Shown here: piece after piece, positions 17,804-25,375 of the stretch
Layout of the letters: every line of letters starts with the position of its first letter
How positions within the stretch are numbered: position 1 is the first letter of the stretch
DNA from: Candidatus Woesearchaeota archaeon
GTDB taxonomy: Archaea; Nanobdellota; Nanobdellia; SCGC-AAA011-G17; PNOQ01
Direction: 5' to 3'
DNA length: 35,067 bases
Assembly: GCA_018652625.1 (NCBI GenBank)
Contig: JABIBT010000008.1
Location: 1 to 35,067 of the forward strand
Program-made: the position numbers and the translations under genes
Notes under the pieces: generated by a model
Databases searched by the model: none
What the model saw: only the letters and a program-made list of their open reading frames with translations
Told to the model about the DNA's origin: nothing

Positions 17804-18916
17804 ATGTTTAAATTTTTAAAAGATAAATTAAAGGATGCTGCTAAGAAGTTTTCTAAAGAGGCAGAGGAAGTTACTGAAGAACCTAAAGTTGAAGAAAAAG
17901 TAAAAGAAGAAGTTAAAGAGGAAATTAAAGAAGAGTTAGAAGAAGTTTTAGATGAGAAGACTTCTGAGAAAGTTGCTGAAGAAGTGGTTAAAGAATCTAA
18001 GGAAGAAATTATTGAAGATATTCCAAAAGAAGAACCTAAAAAGGAAAAGTTAAGTTTTAAAGAAAAATTAAAAAAAGCTGTTTCTAAGAAAATTTCTAGC
18101 AAAAAGTTTGAAGAGTTGTTTGATGAGTTAGAGTTATCATTATTAGAAGCTAATGTTGCTGTTGAAGTTATTGATAGATTAAAAGAAGGTTTGAAGATGG
18201 AAATTGTTGATATTCCTATTAAAGGGAAGGTTGATGAGTTTATTTTAGAGAAGTTAAAAGATAATATTAAAGAGTTGTTTAAGGAAGAGTTAGATTTAGT
18301 TGAAGTTATTAAGAAAAGTGAGAAACCTTATGTTATTGTATTTTTGGGTGTGAATGGTTCTGGAAAAACTACTTCTATAGCTAAAGTTGCTAAATTGTTG
18401 CAGAGTAATGGTTTAACTTGTGTTTTGGCTGCTGCAGATACTTTTAGAGCTGCTGCGATAGATCAGTTACAGTTACATGCTGATAAGTTAGGAGTTAAGA
18501 TGATTAAGCACGATTATGGCTCGGATGCTGCTGCTGTAGGTTTTGATGCTATAAAACATGCTAAGAATAAAGATGTTGATGTGGTTTTAATTGATACTGC
18601 TGGCAGAATGCATTCTAATTCTAATTTAATGGATGAGTTAAAGAAAGTTATCAGGGTTGTTAATCCTAATTTTAAGATATTTGTTGGAGAGTCAATAGTT
18701 GGTAATGATTGTATAGAGCAGAGTAGGAAGTTTAGTAGTTCTGTTGGTGTGGACGGTATAATATTATCTAAGGCTGATGTTGATGAGAAAGGTGGAACTG
18801 CTATTTCGATTTCTTATGTTGTTGATAAACCCATAATTTATTTGGGTACTGGGCAGGGCTATGGGGATATTGAGAAGTTTTCTGTTAGTAAATTGATGGA
18901 TAGTTTGGGGCTTTAA
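17804..18916 (+). CDS. ftsY: SRP receptor FtsY with an N-terminal charged extension
   Basis: GVNGSGKTTSIAKVAKLL, AADTFRAAAIDQLQ, DTAGRMHSNSNLMDEL, SKADVDEKGGTAIS, YLGTGQGYGDIEKF. Confidence 0.97.
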   Translation: MFKFLKDKLKDAAKKFSKEAEEVTEEPKVEEKVKEEVKEEIKEELEEVLDEKTSEKVAEEVVKESKEEIIEDIPKEEPKKEKLSFKEKLKKAVSKKISSKKFEELFDELELSLLEANVAVEVIDRLKEGLKMEIVDIPIKGKVDEFILEKLKDNIKELFKEELDLVEVIKKSEKPYVIVFLGVNGSGKTTSIAKVAKLLQSNGLTCVLAAADTFRAAAIDQLQLHADKLGVKMIKHDYGSDAAAVGFDAIKHAKNKDVDVVLIDTAGRMHSNSNLMDELKKVIRVVNPNFKIFVGESIVGNDCIEQSRKFSSSVGVDGIILSKADVDEKGGTAISISYVVDKPIIYLGTGQGYGDIEKFSVSKLMDSLGL

Positions 18917-19260
18917 AATAATTTTTCTAACTCTTTTTTTACTTTCTCAAATGTTTTATCATCAAGAACCCCTATTTTCTTTTTAACTAATGATTTGTTT
19001 AGATTTATAATTTTATCAACTTTAATTCTGCTCGTAGTTGGTAGTTTTCCTTCAATTAAATTTTTACTTTCTATTAATACTGAGCATCTTGCATCTTTTA
19101 AGTTGGAAGTTATCCCACAAACTATGAAATCTTCAGTATTAAAATTATAAGTATCATTGGAAACAATTAAAACGGGTCTTTGTTTGATGGTTGTAAGATC
19201 TGTAAATGGTAAGGGAATTATTAAAATGTCTTTTTGTTTAAATTGTGTCCCAGATGTCAT
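18913..19260 (-). CDS. PemK/MazF-like toxin
   Basis: KQKDILIIPLPFTDLTTIKQRPVLIVSNDTYN...DFIVCGITSN; overlaps an AbrB-type antitoxin ORF. Confidence 0.88.
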   Translation of the reverse strand: MTSGTQFKQKDILIIPLPFTDLTTIKQRPVLIVSNDTYNFNTEDFIVCGITSNLKDARCSVLIESKNLIEGKLPTTSRIKVDKIINLNKSLVKKKIGVLDDKTFEKVKKELEKLF

Positions 19261-19492
19261 CTTCTTTGCTACTCCAGAATTTTTTTAATGAAATTTCACT
19301 TAATTTTAGTAGATCTTTGAAATCATCTTCCATTTTTTTTGATATTTTTTGAGTTTTTTCCAGTAAAATCTTTCCATTTGATTCCATTACTATTAATTCG
19401 TCACCTTGATTTATTCCTGCTATTTCTCTTATGTCTAGAGGGATTGCTATCTGTCCTTTTTCTGAAACTTTTATTGTTTTTATGGAAGTCAT
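19238..19492 (-). CDS. AbrB/MazE-like antitoxin (SpoVT-AbrB domain)
   Basis: TIKVSEKGQIAIPLDIREIAGINQGDELIVMESNGKILLEK. Confidence 0.92.
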   Translation of the reverse strand: MTSIKTIKVSEKGQIAIPLDIREIAGINQGDELIVMESNGKILLEKTQKISKKMEDDFKDLLKLSEISLKKFWSSKEDDIWDTI

Positions 19493-19500
19493 TTTTAATA

Positions 19501-19516
19501 GTAAGAATTTTCTTAC
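19501..19516. promoter_or_regulatory. Inverted repeat, probable TA operator
   Basis: GTAAGAA-TT-TTCTTAC (7-bp arms) between minus-strand TATA (CCTTATAA 19524-19517) and antitoxin ATG (19492). Confidence 0.65.
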
Positions 19517-19648
19517 TTATAAGGTTTTTGGTTGTAAGCCCTAAGTTGGGTTATTTGTTTTACTGTAGTCCCTAAGTTTTGAATTCAAAATAACTTTCTT
19601 TTTATCTTTTTAATTACATTTATAAATCATAATTCTCTCTAAAATTCT

Positions 19649-20992
19649 ATGGTTATGGACAAATTAAGTTCAACATTGAAAAACACCTTAAGCAAAATCA
19701 CAGGTGCTACTTTCATAGATGAGAATTTGGTTAATGAAATTGTTAAAGATATTCAAAGAGCTTTACTTACTTCTGATGTTAATGTTAAACTAGTTTTTGA
19801 GCTATCTAAGAATATTAAAGAAAGAGCGTTAAAAGAAAAAGCACCAAAGGGTGTAGGACAAAAAGAATTCTTAGTTAAGATTGTTTATGACGAACTAGTA
19901 AAGTTCCTAGGAAAAGAAAAAAAAGGAATTAAAATTACAAAAAAACAACCGTTCAAAATTATGTTAGTTGGTTTGTTTGGAACTGGAAAAACTACAATAG
20001 CAGCAAAATTAGGAAATTATTATACAAAAAGAGGGCATAAGGTTGCTTTAGTAGGTTTAGATGTTTATAGGCCGGCTGCAATGGATCAATTAGAACAGTT
20101 AGCAAAGTCAATAAACATACCATATTACATAAATAGAGAAGAAAAAAACCCAAAGAAAATTTGGAAATCTTTGAAAGATGAAGTAAAGAAATATGATATT
20201 GTAATTGTAGATACTGCGGGAAGAGATGCATTGTCAGAAGATTTAGTTAAAGAAATTGAAGAATTAAATAAAGAAATCAAACCAGAAGAAAAGTTACTTG
20301 TAATAAATGCAGATATTGGTCAAACTGCAGAATCCCAAGCAAAAAAATTCCATGAGTCTTGTGGTATTACTGGAGTTGCAATTACTAAGATGGATGGAAC
20401 TGCAAAAGCTGGTGGAGCTTTGTCAGCAGCAGCAATTACTGGAGCGCCTGTTAAGTTTTTAGGCGTAGGTGAAAAAGTAGATGATATTGAAGAGTTTAAT
20501 CCTGAAGGTTTTGTTTCTAGATTGTTAGGAATGGGAGACTTGGAAGCTTTATTAGAAAAAGTTAGAGTTGAAATTGATGAAGAAACTGCTGAAGATTTAG
20601 GAAAGAAGTTTTTGAAAGGAGAGTTTAATTTTTTAGATTTATATGAACAAATTCAAGGAATGAAAAAATTAGGTCCCATGAATAAGATTATGGAAATGAT
20701 TCCTGGAATGAGTGGGATGAAGATTCCTAAAGATATGTTGGATGTTCAAGATTCTAAGTTGAAGAAGTGGAAATTTATTATGCAATCAATGACAAAGACA
20801 GAATTAGAAAATCCGGATTTGGTTTTTAATAGGAAAAGAATTGATAGGATTGCAAAGGGTGCGGGTTGTACTGCTACTGAAGTTAGAGAATTGCTTAAAC
20901 AGTATAGACAAAGTAAGAAAATGATGAAGATGATGAAAGGCGATCCTAATAAATTAATGAAGAAGTTTAAAGGTAAGATTCCTGGAATGTGA
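19649..20992 (+). CDS. srp54: Signal recognition particle 54 kDa protein (SRP54/Ffh)
   Basis: GLFGTGKTTIAAKLGNYY, DVYRPAAMDQLEQLA, DTAGRDALSEDLVKEI, Met-rich M domain ending MKMMKGDPNKLMKKFKGKIPGM; TATA TTTATAAAT at ~19619. Confidence 0.98.
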   Translation: MVMDKLSSTLKNTLSKITGATFIDENLVNEIVKDIQRALLTSDVNVKLVFELSKNIKERALKEKAPKGVGQKEFLVKIVYDELVKFLGKEKKGIKITKKQPFKIMLVGLFGTGKTTIAAKLGNYYTKRGHKVALVGLDVYRPAAMDQLEQLAKSINIPYYINREEKNPKKIWKSLKDEVKKYDIVIVDTAGRDALSEDLVKEIEELNKEIKPEEKLLVINADIGQTAESQAKKFHESCGITGVAITKMDGTAKAGGALSAAAITGAPVKFLGVGEKVDDIEEFNPEGFVSRLLGMGDLEALLEKVRVEIDEETAEDLGKKFLKGEFNFLDLYEQIQGMKKLGPMNKIMEMIPGMSGMKIPKDMLDVQDSKLKKWKFIMQSMTKTELENPDLVFNRKRIDRIAKGAGCTATEVRELLKQYRQSKKMMKMMKGDPNKLMKKFKGKIPGM

Positions 20993-21026
20993 GGTTTTAT
21001 ATATTCTTATTTTAAGGTTTAAGTAG

Positions 21027-21644
21027 GTGATAATGATGAAAAAAATAATATTAATGTTTGTAATTTTTTTGATTAGCTTTAGCCCTGCTTTTGCTGTTCC
21101 AAATAATGAATCTGCTACTAATAACGGAAACCAATATGGAACTTTGACAGCAGTTTCTACTGGGGCCTATACTAGTCTAAATGGACAAGAAATGAGTATA
21201 GAACAAATTCAGAATAGAAATAGATTAAGAGTTGGGGAGTACTTTGCCGAATATTCTTTAGAGTTGCAAGAGGAAAGATCTTTGACTGGAGAAAGTAAAT
21301 TAAAAGCAACATTGTCAAATGGGCAAAATGCTGAAATAAAAGTGATGCCCGATGTAGCAGCAGAAAGAGCTTTAGAAAGATTGAAATTAAAAGTTTGTCA
21401 AGAAGAAGAAGGTTGTACTATTGAGTTGAAAGAAGTTGGCCAAGGCGATCAAATCCAACCAGTATATGAAGTTCAAGCAAGAAAAGAAGCAAGAATGTTG
21501 GGAATGTTTAAAACTCAAATGCAAGTTCGAGCTCAAGTTAATGCGGAAACCGGTGAAGTGATTCGAGTTCAGAAACCTTGGTGGGCATTTTTAGCTTCAG
21601 AGAGCGATGAAATTGAAGAAGACGAGTCAGCAACTTTAGAATAA
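21027..21644 (+). CDS. Secreted hypothetical protein
   Basis: Signal peptide MKKIILMFVIFLISFSPAFA; the rest unknown. Confidence 0.75.
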   Translation: MIMMKKIILMFVIFLISFSPAFAVPNNESATNNGNQYGTLTAVSTGAYTSLNGQEMSIEQIQNRNRLRVGEYFAEYSLELQEERSLTGESKLKATLSNGQNAEIKVMPDVAAERALERLKLKVCQEEEGCTIELKEVGQGDQIQPVYEVQARKEARMLGMFKTQMQVRAQVNAETGEVIRVQKPWWAFLASESDEIEEDESATLE

Positions 21645-21706
21645 TTCTTTTTTATTTTTTTTACGTAAAGTATTTATATCCTGTGTAACTTACCTATTTA
21701 ATTAAA

Positions 21707-22006
21707 ATGGAAGGAGCTAGATTTGTTGACCCAGAAATTTGCAGAGATTATCTAATTTATGGCAAGATTAAGACTATTGGTTCCCTTAAATCTACGTTGT
21801 ATGGATATAAAGCTGGATGTTTAGAGGATGCTGAATTTGGGTGGAAAGAAGTATGTAGGCGTGCGGAAGAAAGTTTTTTAGCTAATGCCACTGCAATGGG
21901 GGCCGATATTGCTGCTCATTTTAAGACAGTATGTGTTAAAAATGATCTTGAAGGGTTTATTATGTTAAGAGGCGAAGCTTATAAAACAATAGAGCCCGAA
22001 AATTAA
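21707..22006 (+). CDS. Hypothetical protein
   Basis: 99-aa ORF with ATG and upstream TATA-like TTTATATCC. Confidence 0.65.
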   Translation: MEGARFVDPEICRDYLIYGKIKTIGSLKSTLYGYKAGCLEDAEFGWKEVCRRAEESFLANATAMGADIAAHFKTVCVKNDLEGFIMLRGEAYKTIEPEN

Positions 22007-22086
22007 ACAATCTTTATTTTAATATTTTTAAATAGAAACACTAAAAAGTATTAGTTCTTTCCCATTTTTACTCAAAAACATAAAAA

Positions 22087-22719
22087 ATGAGTGAAATTAT
22101 ATTGCCAACAAGTGAAGAAGTTCAAAAATGGATGATTTTCACATTAAAACATTCTTGTCATGTTGAATATTTCTTGAAAGAGCTAGGTTTAGGCGATAAT
22201 GATCCCGAAAGACCGCATGAGTTGATTGGTCCTGGAAATAAATATGGATGGGACGTAATAAAGGGGTTTGCACTTTTATATAGGAGGCCAAAAGTTGATT
22301 GTAAAACATATATAATTCCTGCTTTAAAATTACATGGGCAACAGCACCACCATAGGATGTGGGAGAATCCTGATCCGAGTGATGAAACAAAACAGAATCC
22401 GGAAGCTTCAGATGAAGATATGTATGTTGGCGCGGTTGATGCTAATTGTTCTTTGTTAGAGAATAGAGAATATCAAGGGGGAAAACATAGTTATGAAGAG
22501 ATAATGGAAGTTGCTAAAAAGAATCCTCCACATAAGGCTCCTTGGATGTTAAAGCTTGTTCCTCAGATGCAGAAGTTAGAGCAACCAAAGCTAGAATTAA
22601 TTACCTCGTTGCATGATTTCCCCAATATTGGATTGCCTGGAGATATTTTTGATCTGATTGGGAGTAGAACAAGAGAAACGATTGAAATGCTTAATTTCGA
22701 GAGAGGATATAGTTTATAA
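22087..22719 (+). CDS. Hypothetical His-rich protein, possible metal-dependent enzyme
   Basis: HSCHVEYFL, HGQQHHHRMWENP, conserved-looking Asp/His residues. Confidence 0.65.
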   Translation: MSEIILPTSEEVQKWMIFTLKHSCHVEYFLKELGLGDNDPERPHELIGPGNKYGWDVIKGFALLYRRPKVDCKTYIIPALKLHGQQHHHRMWENPDPSDETKQNPEASDEDMYVGAVDANCSLLENREYQGGKHSYEEIMEVAKKNPPHKAPWMLKLVPQMQKLEQPKLELITSLHDFPNIGLPGDIFDLIGSRTRETIEMLNFERGYSL

Positions 22720-22742
22720 ATCTCTAATATTTTGTTTTTTAT

Positions 22743-23354
22743 ATGAAAAAAATACTTTATTCTGGAGCCGAGGCCCATTTATACTTAGAGAAGGATAGAT
22801 TAGTCAAGGAAAGAATTTCTAAAGGATATAGGCATGAATTTATTGATAATGCTAAAAGAAAATATCCAACAAGAAAAGAATTTAAGATTTTATTGAAAGG
22901 AAAGAAAATAGGAATGGATGTTCCTGAAGTTTTTGAAGTTGATGATAAAGAAATGAAAGTAGTTATGGAATTTGTTAAAGGAGATTTACTAAAAGAGACA
23001 TTAGATAATTATTCTAAAAAGAAGAGAGAAGAAGTTTGTAAGAAAATTGGAATTCAAGTTGCTAAGATGCACGATAATCAGATAATCCATGGGGATTTGA
23101 CAACAAGTAATATGATACTAAAAGAAGAAAAAGTTTTTTTTATTGATTTTGGCTTAGGTTTTATTTCTCATAAAATTGAAGATAAGGCCGTTGATTTACA
23201 TTTACTTAGACAGGCTATGGAAAGCAAGCATTTTAAGTATGAAAATAATTTCGAATTGGTTTTAAAAGGTTATAAAAAATCAAGTAATTTTAAGGAAACT
23301 TTAGAGAGATTAGAGAAGGTAGAGCAAAGAGGAAGGTATAAGAGAAAAGCTTAA
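22743..23354 (+). CDS. bud32: Bud32 kinase (KEOPS component)
   Basis: GAEAHLYLEKDRLVKERISKGYRHE, IIHGDLTTSNMIL, FIDFGLGFISHKIEDKAVDLHLLRQAMESKH. Confidence 0.96.
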   Translation: MKKILYSGAEAHLYLEKDRLVKERISKGYRHEFIDNAKRKYPTRKEFKILLKGKKIGMDVPEVFEVDDKEMKVVMEFVKGDLLKETLDNYSKKKREEVCKKIGIQVAKMHDNQIIHGDLTTSNMILKEEKVFFIDFGLGFISHKIEDKAVDLHLLRQAMESKHFKYENNFELVLKGYKKSSNFKETLERLEKVEQRGRYKRKA

Positions 23355-23381
23355 AAGTTGAATATTTTCCTTAATTCTTAT

Positions 23382-23454
23382 AGCCCTGTAGTGTAGTGGC
23401 CAAGCATCTATGGTTTTGGTCCATAGGACCCAGGTTCGAATCCTGGCGGGGCTA
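23382..23454 (+). tRNA. tRNA-Gln (anticodon TTG)
   Basis: Acceptor AGCCCTG/CGGGGCT, anticodon arm TATGG-TTTTGGT-CCATA, T-loop GGTTCGAATCC. Confidence 0.95.
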
Positions 23455-23521
23455 TCCCTTATTTTTTATTAGTTTTGTATAAGTTAAAAACCTTTATTAA
23501 TCAAATTTGTCTTTGTTTTAT

Positions 23522-23722
23522 ATGAAAATCAAAGAATACGAGGGGAAAAGATTTGCTGTGACCATAAGAAGGGATACTATGAGAAGAAGATATGTATTGT
23601 CCACCTTTGAATCTGATGGTGGAATGGTAGATCAAAATGAGCCCTTGTATACGGAAGAGTTTGAGAAACATTATGGTTTTTCTCCAGAGTGGCCCCATGA
23701 AACAATTGAGGATAAAATTTGA
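23522..23722 (+). CDS. Small hypothetical protein
   Basis: ATG 23522, MKIKEYEGKRFAVTIRRDTMRRRYVLSTFESDGG... Confidence 0.6.
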   Translation: MKIKEYEGKRFAVTIRRDTMRRRYVLSTFESDGGMVDQNEPLYTEEFEKHYGFSPEWPHETIEDKI

Positions 23723-23776
23723 TATTAATTGGTTTTCATAAAGCTTATATATTTATTATTCTTTAGTTATTTTAAA

Positions 23777-24034
23777 ATGGCAGAAGAAAAACAAATCGGA
23801 AAGGTTTTTAGTTTTTTTAGTAAGATTGGCGTAGCAGCGATTGAGTTAAGCGATGATAATTTGGCTTTGGGGGAAAAAATTCGTATAAAGGGGGCAACAA
23901 CTGATTTTGAACAGGAAGTTGACTCTATGCAGGTAGAAGGGAAAGAAGTTCAGGAAGTTGGTCCCGGAAAATCAGCAGGCATTAAAGTTAAAGATAAGGT
24001 TAGACCGGGAGATTTGGTCTATAAACTTTTATAA
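23777..24034 (+). CDS. Small translation-elongation-factor-like protein (EF-Tu domain-2-like beta-barrel)
   Basis: IGKVFSFFSKIGVAAIELSDDNLALGEKIRIKGATTDFEQEVDSMQVEGKEVQEVGPGKSAGIKVKDKVRPGDLVYKL. Confidence 0.85.
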   Translation: MAEEKQIGKVFSFFSKIGVAAIELSDDNLALGEKIRIKGATTDFEQEVDSMQVEGKEVQEVGPGKSAGIKVKDKVRPGDLVYKLL

Positions 24035-24094
24035 TCTTTTTTCTTTCTTTTTTCAAAAGTTTTATAAATAGATAATTTTCTCTCTTTGCTAAGG

Positions 24095-24139
24095 ATAAGT
24101 CGGTTTTGGCTTACTTATACCCGGAAGATTAATTCTGGG
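24095..24139 (+). promoter_or_regulatory. Two-hairpin leader of rps15
   Basis: ATAAGT(24095)/ACTTAT(24118) and CCCGGAA-GATTAA-TTCTGGG (24120-24139), between TATA (24061-24070) and ATG 24151. Confidence 0.5.
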
Positions 24140-24150
24140 TTTGTTAAAAA

Positions 24151-24606
24151 ATGGCACGTATGTACTCAAGAAGGAAAGGAAAAAGCGGAAGTACTAAGCC
24201 CACAGATAAGAAAAAGAAAACGTGGATGAAGTATGATGCTAAAGAAGCAGAGAGTTTAGTTTTAAAATTATCTAAAACTGGACTAACAAAATCTCAAATA
24301 GGTTTGGCTTTAAGAGATTCATATGGTATTCCAGATATTAAGATTATAACTAAAAAGAGCATTAGTAAAATTCTAGAGAAAAATAAACTAGAGGCAGAGT
24401 TGCCAGAAGATTTGAATGCACTAATTAAAAAAGATATTCAGTTAATTAAACATTTTGAGTCAAATAAACAAGATATGCCTGCTAAAAGAGGTATAAGATT
24501 GACAGAGAGTAAAATTAATAGATTAGTTAAGTATTATAAGAAAAAAGGTAGATTACCAAAAGATTGGGTATTTGATAAAGATAAAGCTAGATTGTTAGTA
24601 GGATAA
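24151..24606 (+). CDS. rps15: 30S ribosomal protein S15 (uS15)
   Basis: MARMYSRRKGKSGSTKP...LTKSQIGLALRDSYGIPDIKIITKKSISKIL...LTESKINRLVKYYKKKGRLPKDW. Confidence 0.97.
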   Translation: MARMYSRRKGKSGSTKPTDKKKKTWMKYDAKEAESLVLKLSKTGLTKSQIGLALRDSYGIPDIKIITKKSISKILEKNKLEAELPEDLNALIKKDIQLIKHFESNKQDMPAKRGIRLTESKINRLVKYYKKKGRLPKDWVFDKDKARLLVG

Positions 24607-24607
24607 A

Positions 24608-25225
24608 ATGGCTAAAGATAAAAAAGGAAATAAAAAGGAAAAAAAGAAGAAAATCATTAGAAAGACTAATGTTGCCATTAAAAAGAAAAAGAAAAAATGG
24701 GTAAGTTTAATGGCCCCAAAAGAATTTGGTGGCGGAGAGCTTGGAGAAAGCCTTGTTGTTGATCCTAAAGATTTAGTTGGAAGAAATGTTATTACGAGTT
24801 TATCTAATCTGAATAGAGGTAAGAATTTTGCTATAAAAATTATTTTTAGAGGGAAGGAAATAATTGATGGAAATTGTTTATGTGAGCCCATGGGTTATTA
24901 TGTTTTGAATAGTTTTGCTAGAAGAGTTGTTAAGAAAGGTAAAACTAAAATCTTTAAATCTTTGAAGTTGAAAACTAAGGATAATGTCGATGTTGTCTTG
25001 AAAATTGTTCTAGTTACTAGAAGAAAAATTACTGGTGGAGTTTCTGCAAAGGTTAGAGCAGAGCTTGATAGTTTTTTAAGTGAAACTGTTAAGAAAGCTG
25101 ACTTTATGTTCACATTAGATTCGATTATAAATTATAGTTTCCAGAAAAAGATTAAGGAACAGATGAAGGGTATATATCCTGTTGGTTCTTTGGAAATTGT
25201 TATGTTTAGAAAGGTTTTTAAATAA
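24608..25225 (+). CDS. rps3ae: 30S ribosomal protein S3Ae (eS1)
   Basis: KKKKWVSLMAPKEFGGGELGESLVVDPKDLVGRNV...VGSLEIVMFRKVFK. Confidence 0.92.
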   Translation: MAKDKKGNKKEKKKKIIRKTNVAIKKKKKKWVSLMAPKEFGGGELGESLVVDPKDLVGRNVITSLSNLNRGKNFAIKIIFRGKEIIDGNCLCEPMGYYVLNSFARRVVKKGKTKIFKSLKLKTKDNVDVVLKIVLVTRRKITGGVSAKVRAELDSFLSETVKKADFMFTLDSIINYSFQKKIKEQMKGIYPVGSLEIVMFRKVFK

Positions 25226-25246
25226 ATTCTTTGTGTTTTAATTTAT

Positions 25247-25318
25247 GCCTCAGTAGCTCAGTGGTAGAGCATTTGGTTTGTAACCAAAAGGTCGTGGGTT
25301 CAAATCCCCCCTGAGGCT
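25247..25318 (+). tRNA. tRNA-Thr (anticodon TGT)
   Basis: Acceptor GCCTCAG/CTGAGGC, anticodon arm TTTGG-TTTGTAA-CCAAA, T arm GTGGGTTCAAATCCCCC. Confidence 0.95.
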
Positions 25319-25357
25319 TTTACAATATATCATCAAGTAAATATAACTTTTTAAGTT

Positions 25358-25373
25358 AAGTGAGTATTCACTT
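25358..25373. promoter_or_regulatory. Inverted repeat immediately upstream of pyrG
   Basis: AAGTGA-GTAT-TCACTT ending 2 nt before the ATG at 25376. Confidence 0.4.
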
Positions 25374-25375
25374 TT

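Noticed and set aside
17785-18102. Minus-strand ORF of 105 aa opposite ftsY
   Set aside because: Complement of the K/E-rich FtsY N-terminus; no independent coding evidence. Useful only as confirmation that rps4 and ftsY share sequence.
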